NCBI GenBank assembly: GCA_030248225.1 | Contig: JASANE010017631.1 | Span: 1-36,111 of the forward strand | DNA length: 36,111 bases | From: Trileptium ribeirensis | Lineage: Eukaryota > Nematoda > Enoplea > Enoplida > Thoracostomopsidae | Reading direction: 5' to 3' | The notes under the pieces: generated by a model | The model's input: the letters and a program-made list of their open reading frames with translations, nothing else | What the model was told of the DNA's origin: nothing | The model's database searches: none | Program-made: the position numbers and the translations under genes | In this document: positions 1 to 9,019 of the stretch, piece by piece | How positions within the stretch are numbered: the stretch's first letter is position 1 | How the letters are laid out: each line of letters opens with the position of its first letter

Positions 1-2280
1 TTTTTTGTCCGGATTGCGATTTGTTCAAGATGTAAACCATTATTGCAAAAATACTTTGAAAAAGACCAAATTAAAACTGATTGTCCCTTGTGGTTTTTTC
101 ACATTCCTTGGTGACCATATACGGTGTTTATCACATGGCATTTCGAGTGCATAGAGAAATGCACATTTTTCACGATCCGGTTAAAATCTGGCAAAAATGT
201 TTCTTGTTCACACATTGGGTTAACAGAAATATGATTATAGTTGTAGTCGTTTATATGTATATACTTATTAATTCTGCTATTTTAGTGAAAATTGCTACAA
301 GTAGCCAGCTTTGTTTATTATGTTAAGGCCACCAATATTATTATAACTTAGTTTTTATATAATTTCTAAATTTGATAAAATCACGTTTTGTGGCTAACCA
401 GATTCAATAGTAACCAACGAAAGCGGTCGTTCATAACTTGGGACATTCGACGTAAATTAGCAAAGGAAATTACAAAATGACAACGCCGGTGCATTTCTTC
501 CCGTGGTATACCACACGCTAAGCTATCTACAAAACTATAGTAAATTCACATACATGGGAAACACTACGTGGCATTATAAAACGTATCATCATAAATCCTT
601 TAGCAATCTGTATATTTAGTTCATCTCACAATTGTGGTATGTCATATTATAAAGCGATCGCTGGTTAAGCTAATACCTCAATTAATGGAAACAAACGATG
701 TATAACAATTCTGTTTAGTTGTTAATTGTCCGCATTATGTGCATTAAAATGCTTGGATGTTGACGCAAATAGCGTTTATTTGTGATATCTTTATCGGCTT
801 CGAAGTAAATGTTTTTATATGGCCCGTATGTTTCTGCGCTAAATCTTATGTCCTCCCTGTCTTCTACCATTATGAGGAGCGGTAATAATTGTCATCATTT
901 AAAGAAGCCCTTATGTATGGCATCTAATGTTTAATAACTATACCTTAGTTTCCTGCTCCGGAGAATATGTACTTGGTTTTAAAGTTTCAGATCATTGACA
1001 CCTTGTCAACAACAGCAGTAATGCAAGAGTAGGATAATGAAGTTGTTATCTTTTAAAATAGCAATCTTTAGTCTCTGTACCATTTTTTGGCTTCTGTTAA
1101 CTTCATTGTAAGTAGGACGATATCGTTCATGACAATGCATTCTTAAAAAATTAAAAAACAAATCTATGAAGATAAGGCGTGTAAGTATATATTTGTAAAA
1201 CATTAAAAATTGATATTCTTACAATAGATTAACACTACAGATTGAGAACTTAAGAAAGGTTACTTGGCGTTAGTTATTTGTGAATTGTTTCCGACTGCCT
1301 TCATATTCTAAAATGAATATGCTTCAAGAATTGTGAGTTTGCCTTGGGCATGAATTATTAGTCCTTGATCCAGACCTACTTACTCTTTTAGGACGATGGT
1401 GGTATCCTTTTCGTATTTGCTTTAAGGGTAGTATTAGAATATTTGTGTGAAACTTAAGTTGATCTCCAATTTATATGAAGCAGTAAAAAACGGGTTCTGA
1501 TTAACCACTCCTATACATGTCTTTACCTCTATTGTGTAATTAATTAGTGGTTAAATTGAACTCTAAAAGTGCATATGAAGTGGCTTCTAAAAAATTAAAC
1601 CCTAAAACGTTAACAGCCCGTTCAGATAGCGCGATACATCGCACCTTGTTATTAATCATAGTAGCGTTAATGCATTTTTGCGTTCTCATAATGTACATTA
1701 TTATATCCCGCTGCCATTTGTTCATTTTTTGTATTGTGGTCGCACTATGCAAAATTTTGTAAATTTTATTTATTTATTTTGTGATATACAAGTTGCTCCT
1801 GGGGAGGCCGTAAATTTAAATAATTTTATATATTATTGAAATGTTAAGAAACCTAAGGTTTAGCTGCCAAATTGTAAATTATCTGTATAGCTCTCAGTGG
1901 AAGACGGGATATAAAAATATCATGAATAATCGGATTATTTTATCGCATTTCTATGAAAATATCGCGGTAAAAATATTTTGTATTGAAGGCAAAAAAATCG
2001 TTTTGAAATATTAGACCCGCGAATTGCTATTGTGTTCTAGGCTTCTTCAACTATTTAGAAGCTTTACAAAAATTATTAAACGCTTAAAGAATTTTTTTAT
2101 TCTGTCTTGCAATAACATCAGCACCAATTAATTCATTGAAATGTCAAGTTTGCAGAACTGTTATTGCGTGGTATAGTTCTGGAGATTTAAAAGATCCGAT
2201 CTTCTTGTAAATTCACAGAATTCTTGTTGCACGAACTTTTGAAATATTATTATATGAGCAAACTACAGTTATTTTGTAAA
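1..2280. other. AT-rich stretch without recognisable genes
   Basis: All open frames here are short (at most about 80 codons), and several overlap on opposite strands around 1540-1762 with no protein-like composition. I see no RNA gene, tandem repeat or inverted repeat of note. It reads as ordinary intergenic or intronic DNA of an AT-rich animal genome. Confidence 0.6.
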
Positions 2281-2330
2281 TTCTCTGAATTTAGCTTATT
2301 GTCTGGATCTAGCTGGCCTGGATTTTGGGC

Positions 2331-2368
2331 TATATAAAGCTGACGTTTCCTTCTATCAGCGAGTCAGT
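2331..2368 (+). promoter_or_regulatory. TATA box plus initiator, candidate core promoter
   Basis: TATATAAAG at 2331-2339 is followed by two initiator-like motifs: TCAGC (A at 2358) and TCAGT (A at 2366). They lie 27 and 35 bases downstream of the first T, close to the usual TATA-to-start distance of about 30. TCAGT is the arthropod-type initiator. A transcript from here would carry the hairpin array (2529-2798) in its leader and would run toward the ORFs starting near 5.6 kb on the same strand. No second copy of this region was found downstream, so I cannot call it an LTR. The promoter is inferred from motifs alone. Confidence 0.45.
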
Positions 2369-2528
2369 CGCGATCGGAGATCTCAGAGTGTCTTTTATTT
2401 CAAATATTTTTCTTAGCTTAATTGCCGCACGGCACCTTGTTATCTAAGACTGTTCTAGCTAGGCAGTAGTCACATAAAGCTAAGACATAGCGCTGATTCC
2501 CAGTTGAACAAAATTTTGGGGTTTATTG

Positions 2529-2798
2529 AGAGCAGACGGGCTGCTCTAAAAGAATTTCTTTTGAGAGCACAGGGGTGCTACAATATTTAGTAGTCTATTG
2601 AAAGCACAGGGGTGCTCCATCTACTAGTGGGTCTTTGAGAGCACACGGGGTGCTCTACATTTTCTTGGGTAACTGACAGCAGACGGGCTGCTCCTAAAAA
2701 TTTCTTTTAAGAGCACAGGTGTGCTCCGAAAAATAGTTTTTTAAGAGCAGAGCGCTTCTCCCAAAACAATTTTTTTTCTTTAACAGCACAGGGGTGCT
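2529..2798 (+). repeat. Array of eight short palindromic hairpins
   Basis: Eight imperfect palindromes start at about 2529, 2566, 2603, 2638, 2678, 2711, 2745 and 2785, giving pitches of 33-40 bases. Stems are of the form (AG)AGCAC/GTGCT(CT) or AGAGCAG/CTGCTCT around a 4-5 base A(C)GGG or AGG(G/T) loop; unit 7 is degenerate. The base pair next to the loop swaps from C-G to G-C in units 1 and 5 with both arms changed together, and the outer pairs of units 1 and 4 extend to seven bases. Spacers are T-rich and not conserved. The array starts about 165 bases downstream of the candidate transcription start. It could act as RNA hairpins in a leader or as an array of binding sites for a dimeric protein in DNA. 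Confidence 0.85.
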
Positions 2799-2819
2799 TC
2801 GATAAATATTATTGATTAG

Positions 2820-3760
2820 GCTGAGCTAAAGCTTAAGTCAAAGCTTAGGCCGGATCGACGGATCCACGCTGTAGTTCATAAAGTTGCTCGAGCATTAATA
2901 TTAATTTACTATTTGGATTCTAAGATCCACCCTGTCAATTCAAACAATTCATACTTTATTGCCATACTATTATTTATCTTACTAATGTTAAGTCAGGTGT
3001 TTATTATATTTTTATATTTGTTTAGTAAGTGAAGTCCAAGGTTCTGAGTTCTACCATTACACAAGGTCATCGTAGGAGAAATAGAATATGTTATATCCAT
3101 AGGACTCGCTTCGCTACATATCGTACAGTTTTGCTAGAACCATAATATAGGAATTCACTCTTTCGCCGTTTCATAGTACACTGTGCAGCTTGCAAATCAA
3201 TAGAATTTTCGAACAAATGATGAACTAACTGTTTACGAACAATAAATTTACCCAGAGCATTGTAAGACGTCGGTCATGCGTTGCACTATTACGCTGTCGG
3301 TTAGCGACCTGCGCGATATTTTATATGCCGAAAGACCCTTTTTGCTTTAAAGTCAGTCGTTGCCCAATACTAGTCGGAATACTCTGATTTCGAATTTAAT
3401 ATGCAATTGATTTCTCTCTGCACAGACTAAAATTAAGCCGAGGAGCGTAAATTATATGCAGGATTTGCCGTATTCAATATAAAAAACCTAATTCTAAGCT
3501 TCGGCTTAAGCTTAGGCCCTACAAGCGCTACCCTAAGGCCCAGCAAAGGTTTCTGTTAAGCTAGAGTAAACATAAAACTAAGTCTGGCCTAAAGCCACTG
3601 AACGGCATGCACCAAGATGTTCATTTTTAACGATATAAAATGGGTCAGCTGCCAATTACTTACACACGAACTACTACATGGTGGTATTCCCAAAAAGGTA
3701 GTTAAAATAATTTAAGGCCGTCGAGGTTCGGTTTGTCCAATTAAAATGGCAATCTATTTA
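2820..3760. other. Non-coding stretch after the hairpin array
   Basis: No frame of note is open here. Around 2828-2853 and again at 3496-3525 there are palindromic combinations of AAGCTTAAG and AAGCTTAGGCC. A possible 5' splice donor (A|GTAAGTG) lies at 3025 and could pair with the acceptor at 5643-5644, which would make most of this stretch an intron. That pairing is inference. Confidence 0.4.
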
Positions 3761-3762
3761 GA

Positions 3763-4355
3763 TTGGTTTTTTCCATTATCCGCCCCCCCAGCCCGCGTTT
3801 GCACTAAAATGGTCAGATTCTGGAAATTTTGGTATTTTTGTGATTCACGAGACCTCCCATGATCATTTCAACCAAAAACTAGAATTTTTAAATTTTAGAT
3901 TTTATCGCGTCCCAGGGGTCCCCCTCCAAAATATTTTTCTTAAAAATTAGATATTTACCCACTATTCGACGCTGCTGGACCAGCTGAATCGAATAGTGAT
4001 ATTTTTAATGGGATCGGGATATTTTTAATGGGATCGGGATCCTAAGTTATGGCCAAAACTATCAGAGGCTAAGAGGCAATTGAACAGTTTTTGGCCATAA
4101 CTTAGGATGCTTTTGTCGGATCCTGTTAAAAATAACATCATTGCACTCAGCTCGTCAAGCCGCGTCGAACGGTGGGCAATTTTTAAGAAAAAGTTATTTG
4201 GGTTCCCAACGGGGACCCGAAAATCGAAAATTTTGAAAATTCTATTTTTGGTTGCAATGATCAGGAGAGGTCTCGAGGATCACAAAAATACTAAATTTTC
4301 CAGAATCTGGCCATTTTTGGGCAAATGCGGGGTGGGAGATAATGGAAAAGAACCC
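3763..4355. mobile_element. Foldback (long inverted repeat) MITE-like element
   Basis: The left arm (about 3763-4063) and right arm (about 4084-4355) are diverged inverted copies of each other. Landmarks pair throughout: TTTTCCATTATC at 3769-3780 with GATAATGGAAAA at 4338-4349, TCAGATTCTGGAAA with TTTCCAGAATCTGG, and at the centre CCTAAGTTATGGCC with GGCCATAACTTAGG. Only about 20 bases separate the arms. The left arm carries an exact 20-bp tandem duplication (4001-4040) and its own 10-bp hairpin (3959-3968 with 3989-3998). No transposase is encoded and I found no convincing target-site duplication. The open frames over it in both directions are by-products of the palindrome. Confidence 0.8.
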
Positions 4356-4359
4356 ATTC

Positions 4360-5610
4360 GAAAACATTCTGTTGAAATCAACAAATTTTAAGAGTATAAC
4401 AGCTATTCCCGGTCCCAAGCGGCAAAAAAAATTGAGTTGGGATGAACGAGGCAGTTTCAAACTACACATTTTCCATAACGTGAATTACATAGTCCATTGA
4501 AGAAGGCTAGGCTAGACATTTCTGTTTCCAACTTAAACGACCCATATATGGGACAGTTTGATCAGGTAGTAGATGTCACTTTGTCTGTACTATTCGATGC
4601 TCAAACCAAAAAATATCTAATACAGCAGAGACCTGACATGTAACAAACTTATTGAGTCCAGCAACTAATGAGTGTCGTGATTTAATAATTCCACTTGTTT
4701 ACCTGTTTCAAATCGCCTAAAACCCAAAACCGACTGAGTTTGAAACGCGGCTTAATTTTTAGCTATCTCGCAGTAAAATTACCGCTTCAACATTTAATAC
4801 AGTCTTCATGAGCCATGTTGTTTTATTGGACTTGGTCTCAAAATTGCGGAGCGGAATTGGACTCAAATCCGTAGGACCCATTATTTCTTCGTCCAATGAC
4901 CAAAAAGACATTCCATGTTTAAAGCAGAAATTTTAAGAAAAATTATAATTTGAAAAGTGTTTGTTATATCGTAGATTCCTTATATATAACTTGGCTTATT
5001 TGATGTATTTGCCAAAATTTACCTGTTTAGTTCTGCTGCGGCGTTCACGTTATAACATCCTCACTGTTTGGAACCTACGTCTCCTACACAGTGCCGAACA
5101 CACCGTGAGTAACAGGGTGTCCACCACCACGATTTTATATATCTTTTCCATGGGCAGTTAGCACGGAGTTTTTTAGTTTTCCCAGGGTGTCGGGCACACG
5201 GTCTTAATTTTTCCTTCTTCTTGAGGGTCCCCGCTATACGATATACCCAAAGTACTTAAGGTCGTAGTCACCATGCAAATAAACTGTACAAACTCGATTT
5301 CTCAGCATATATGAGGTCAAATGGACTTTTTCCAGTATTTTACATTTTAAACGTGTTGGTATTTAAAGCTAGCTACAATATAAACACGCATTTTGCCAGC
5401 TCGATAAAAGGAGTCATCCTTTGGCCCTGTCCCTCGCCGCAACATGCATAGATACGCAAGATTCGTTAGCTGATGACTGCCGTAGGTCTCAACGAGGGGC
5501 AGACCAAGGGCGTGCTTGTTCATAACACTTTTTGTGGAACTGCTCCTTGGCCCAGTTTCGGCGCGAATATGGTTCGTCAAACACTTCCCAGAAATATCGA
5601 TTTTCACATT
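4360..5610. other. Non-coding stretch before the ORF block
   Basis: Only short, protein-unlike open frames are seen, including a minus-strand 94-codon frame at 5347-5631 that I do not believe. A GTGAGT donor-like site occurs at about 5104. Composition is AT-rich until about 5610, where the plus-strand frame of the gag-like protein opens. Confidence 0.4.
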
Positions 5611-5628
5611 TAGACATGTTATTGTGTA

Positions 5629-5644
5629 CACGCTTCTGTATTAG
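5629..5644 (+). promoter_or_regulatory. Candidate 3' splice acceptor before the gag-like ORF
   Basis: CACGCTTCTGTATTAG ends at 5644 and resembles a weak pyrimidine tract plus AG. The gag-like frame is open from 5614, has no ATG until 5782, and its translation already looks protein-like from 5645 on. That suggests it may be entered by splicing from an upstream exon rather than started locally. Confidence 0.35.
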
Positions 5645-5781
5645 AAAGGGGACTGAACGAACCAACCCAACGAATTATTGCTGATAGGGATTTCGTTACT
5701 GAGATAGAACCCGTAGACGAAATAGCAGTGCGCACCGTAAGAACAGCAGTCAGTGATAGTTCAGACACCGAGAGTATAGAA

Positions 5782-7380
5782 ATGGGTGACCCTAACGATC
5801 CTAACCTATATCGCCGGACATACGCTGAGATCGAGGCCGAGCAGGCAGCAATGGAGCACATTGAGTATCGAACGGACGACTACGAACCGCAGAATCCACG
5901 GACGGTCAGGAATCGGATTCCTCTGACTGATCCAGATAGAGAAATAGAACCCTCTTGGCCACCGATATCGCAGGAACAGGTTACCAGTCAAGAGGCCTTT
6001 TCATACATACCAGAACCTGGTAGCCGAGACACGCAGGTAGAATATGGACGACACACCGTGCCAGTAACAACGATGGAAAGGATAGTCGCTACTAGCGAGG
6101 AAGTTCCATTCGGCGTACCGACTGTAGGTGTAGGCATACTTGAAGGACAACACTTCTATCCCGCGGATGTTACGCTGTCCACTACACCTCGAGGAGCTTC
6201 AGGCGGAATTGTCGTACCTGGTCCATACACCTCAGGAGACCTGCGTTACGCAATTATGCTCGCCGCACAGGACCATCCGTTATTCCAATCTCGTCCAGCT
6301 GAACATATTATGGCATCGCGGCTGCGGGTACCAATGGAAATGTCAACTCAAACCGTAGGAGACTATACGACCATGCGTCCTTATAGCGCTCCACCAGCAG
6401 CTGCGGACAGACCTATGTCTCCCCGTCAATATGTTTTTCGCGAAGTAGCCTTTACTCAACCTCCGGGGTCACCAATGTCCAGCTACATGTCAGAGACATC
6501 TGGTGAAGGTACCACAGTGGACGTGAGAGCAGCTGAAGCAGACGACGAGTTAACCAGCCAGACATCGCAGGACCCCTCTTCAGCTGAACGACGTGGTCAA
6601 GCAGGACAGGAGACGTCCAGCAGTAGTTCTAGGACGCCTACTACGCAACCAGGAACATCCGACTCACTAAGCGAATTCACGCTTGCGGAATCAAGTAGTG
6701 AACCCCCAGCACCCCGAATGGGAATCGTTCACGCAGTAACTTTAGGTACCCCTCCCCGCACACGAGCATCGGCCGAAGAACGGGGAAAGGCACTACTTGG
6801 ACGGGCCACGCAACGGAAACAAATAGTATCAACACGAGGAAGTTTGACCACCCAGTCTGGCACCACTAATCAGCCAGGACCATCCACGATAACCATCACA
6901 GAGCAGGTACACCCCACTACTGTTGCCACTACCTCCTCAGGAATAATATGCTTTAGTACGACTCATGCGACGGTCCCAACCAGACACTTACTACATCGTC
7001 AGGCCAGGGATCGGGTCTTTAGGCCATACGGCGCAGCATCCGACGAAAAGATAGGAGACGCCCTACGCAGACATAGACACGTAATTTTCCAGGAACCCGG
7101 GACGACCATCACTGAAACAGCAGGAACATCAACCAGGCTAGCCTCTACTACACGCACCCAATCCACCACTGTCACCACTTCAATGACCAGTGCACCAACA
7201 CCAACCCCGCGACAGCTTTTAACGGAAGAACGCTCGCCAGGCGGGACTCAGCCACCGACCACATTCCCGCGATACTCTTCTAGCCAGGAATTCAACCCTG
7301 CAGCTTGGCGACGACGAACACCTCGACCACCACCCTACGAAGAGTCTGACTTAGACGACCCTAACCTGCAGGTAGACTAA
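5782..7380 (+). CDS. Ser/Thr/Pro-rich gag-like protein with C-terminal PPPY motif
   Basis: I do not recognise a named family. The frame is open from 5614 to the stop at 7378-7380. The first ATG is at 5782, giving 532 residues, but acidic, protein-like sequence continues upstream (EIEPVDEIAVRTVRTA), so the true start may lie in an upstream exon joined at about 5645. The protein is hydrophilic and mostly disordered: an acidic N-terminus (DPNDPNLYRRTYAEIEAE), a slightly more ordered middle around AIMLAAQDHPLF, then long Ser/Thr/Gln/Pro-rich stretches with short basic patches (RRHRHVIF). The end carries PRPPPYEESD, with PPPY at 7327-7338. In retroviral and errantivirus-like Gag proteins, PPxY is a late motif that recruits NEDD4-type ligases. 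No CCHC knuckle, signal peptide or membrane segment is visible. GC content is well above the flanks. It could be a Gag-like structural protein or an unrelated disordered cellular protein. Confidence 0.7.
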   Translation: MGDPNDPNLYRRTYAEIEAEQAAMEHIEYRTDDYEPQNPRTVRNRIPLTDPDREIEPSWPPISQEQVTSQEAFSYIPEPGSRDTQVEYGRHTVPVTTMERIVATSEEVPFGVPTVGVGILEGQHFYPADVTLSTTPRGASGGIVVPGPYTSGDLRYAIMLAAQDHPLFQSRPAEHIMASRLRVPMEMSTQTVGDYTTMRPYSAPPAAADRPMSPRQYVFREVAFTQPPGSPMSSYMSETSGEGTTVDVRAAEADDELTSQTSQDPSSAERRGQAGQETSSSSSRTPTTQPGTSDSLSEFTLAESSSEPPAPRMGIVHAVTLGTPPRTRASAEERGKALLGRATQRKQIVSTRGSLTTQSGTTNQPGPSTITITEQVHPTTVATTSSGIICFSTTHATVPTRHLLHRQARDRVFRPYGAASDEKIGDALRRHRHVIFQEPGTTITETAGTSTRLASTTRTQSTTVTTSMTSAPTPTPRQLLTEERSPGGTQPPTTFPRYSSSQEFNPAAWRRRTPRPPPYEESDLDDPNLQVD

Positions 7381-7482
7381 TCCTAGACATACTCGCATGT
7401 ACCCTAACACAAGTGAACACGATAGGCCAACAAAATGGGGGGTAGAACAAGGGGTCAGGAACACATTCACAGGTAAACAAAT

Positions 7483-7498
7483 CTATCCTTATTCTCAG
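7483..7498 (+). promoter_or_regulatory. Candidate 3' splice acceptor before the first NADAR ORF
   Basis: CTATCCTTATTCTCAG ends at 7498. It has a clear pyrimidine tract and lies 25 bases before the ATG at 7524. The in-frame codon just before that ATG is TAG (7521-7523), so the start is well defined. A CAG|GTAAAC donor-like site at 7470-7475 is too close to form an intron with this acceptor. Confidence 0.45.
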
Positions 7499-7523
7499 GC
7501 TTATTTCGGTATACACATTATAG

Positions 7524-8765
7524 ATGCGACGAAGTCACAGCACCAACAACGTTCAAGGACCGTTGATACCAAAGGGCGTGCCGCACGTTCCGATGGTTTG
7601 TGGCGGCGGCGTCTACCCGACGGTGCCCATCTACCGCATTCAACGAGGGCCGCTCGTACAGATCTTCGCCTCCAAAGGCACCTGTCGGCCCTTGCTAGCC
7701 AACGAAACTACGACACTCGACACATTCGAGCATAACGGGCGACGTCTATCCAGCGCGTCCGAACATTTTTACCTCAGCATCTTGGAGCTGTTGGGATTTG
7801 ACAACGCCGGCAAGGAACTGGCTAAAGCGGACATCAGCCCAATGGAGCTACAACTCCGCAGCATTACCTTACTACGTCGGCTGCCACTCAAAAGGCGGTA
7901 TATGCTCCAGGCTTATTATCCGCACATTATGCGGCCGATTCTACTGGCCAAGTTCGCTATGATCGAATGTGCGGAAGAACTAGAGGCCACCGGCGACCGA
8001 CTTTTGCTTAGTGCGGCGTTCGACGACTTTTGGGGAACTGGCACAAGCACCGTCCAATGCTGCTGTGACCGCACGTTCCATAACGTGACAGGGTGCCTGC
8101 TCGAGGAAATCCGGGCATATCATCAGGATGGACTTGTTTGATGGCCCCAAGTCATCGTTGTGGGCGACGAACAGGCGCTACCGTTGCTCAACGTCGCCGA
8201 CCAGCATAGCTGGCTGGTGTTCGCTTGGCCGCGTATGGAGATGGCCGACCTAATCCAATGGGCCAACGCCTTCGTTACGCCACAGACGGACTGCGTAATT
8301 GTTCTCGGCGGCTATGGCAAACTGTGGCAGGCTGACCGCAAGGTCTATTCGCCCAGTGCGTTTACCAAACGCATCAAGCGAAAGCTGGAGGTGCTCGAAC
8401 GGCGCCTCCGGGAAAATGCGGCCATTTACGTCGCTCCGCCACCACCACAATGGAACGCGGTCAATTACACCAGCGAAGCATGGGCGACGGAGCTACGCAT
8501 GCGGAAACTGAGCCTCACCGAACAACAGCAGGCCCTGCGGAACGTCATAATGCCCGCATGGTCGGTACCATTGACGGCACCCGAAGCCTGGGATACTGTC
8601 GGACCGTTCAACCGGGGTGAGGATCGCCAGCGATGGACCGAGCCAGTGGTGGCGCCCGCATATCACATGGAGCTGGTCAATTGCGTGGGCCATTACGTTC
8701 GCTGCACCGGACTCTTCCGCCTCGGCGAACAACGCAGAGGCGATAAAACGGAAGAATACGACTAA
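7524..8765 (+). CDS. NADAR + SGNH-like fusion protein, first copy, with in-frame UGA
   Basis: NADAR domains (YbiA-like) bind ADP-ribose-like ligands and cleave N-glycosidic bonds; some members remove ADP-ribose from guanine. Residues 60-200 carry the family landmarks: a DxFEHNGRRLSSASEHFY region, HIMRPILLAKF, ATGDRLLL, DDFWGTG and NVTGCLLEEIRAY. An in-frame TGA (8139-8141, codon 206) follows, and the same frame continues to the stop at 8763-8765. The second half (WPQVIVVGDEQALPLL, then VIVLGGYGKLW, then VAPPPPQW) looks like an SGNH-hydrolase fold with GDE in place of the catalytic GDS. The downstream copy (9020-10354) aligns over the whole length and has TGC (Cys) where this has TGA. So this is a nonsense-broken gene, a UGA-recoded gene, or carries a sequencing error. 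ATG 7524 directly follows an in-frame TAG. It lies 143 bases after the gag-like ORF. Confidence 0.75.
8139..8141 (+). other. In-frame UGA aligned to Cys of the paralogue
   Basis: The codon series GGA CTT GTT TGA TGG CCC aligns with GGA TAC GCT TGC TGG CCG at 9740-9757 of the second copy. The TGA falls on Cys244 of that protein, at the junction of the NADAR and SGNH-like domains. The frame is maintained on both sides with conserved protein sequence. I see no ATGA quartet between 8766 and 9019 that would start a canonical SECIS core, which weighs against selenocysteine unless the element lies further 3'. Confidence 0.8.
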
Positions 8766-9019
8766 ACAGGGGAATTTGTTTGAATATAAGTACATCCAGT
8801 CAAAAGAACGCTGGTAACCAGTGAGAAGTCATAGAACACCGTAGAGCAGTAGAAAACACAGCCTCTTTGGGCATAAGGAATTCCGTCTGCGGACGCGCGC
8901 GAGAAATCAAGAGCAGAGGTAGAAATCACGCAGCTATTGTATCAAATTGCATAAGTATGCAAAGCACAAACTGACTATTACGAAAAGGGACGAAACCTAT
9001 AAAGGTTATATTATTACAG
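8766..9019 (+). other. A/G-rich spacer between the two NADAR genes, with a strong splice acceptor
   Basis: The spacer is A/G-rich on the plus strand, unlike the AT-rich flanks of the block. It ends in TTATATTATTACAG (9006-9019), an acceptor-like sequence whose AG sits immediately before the ATG at 9020. No promoter motif or polyadenylation signal (AATAAA) is visible in it, which fits read-through transcription of both genes. Confidence 0.45.

Noticed and set aside
2200..2530. 5' LTR of the three-ORF unit
   Set aside because: I looked for this sequence again downstream of 10354 and did not find it, so there is no evidence of a direct terminal repeat.
2529..2798. CRISPR array
   Set aside because: The repeats are 14-19 base palindromes of varying sequence and the spacers are short, T-rich and irregular. 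There are no cas genes and the context is eukaryotic.
4107..4469. Overlapping ORFs on both strands
   Set aside because: They lie in the right arm of the foldback element and mirror its inverted-repeat sequence; neither has coding character.
7397..7735. 112-codon ATG frame bridging the gag-like ORF and the first NADAR ORF
   Set aside because: It overlaps the NADAR gene by about 210 bases in another frame. Its Arg/His-rich composition there is what a shifted reading of that gene gives, and no family resemblance is seen.
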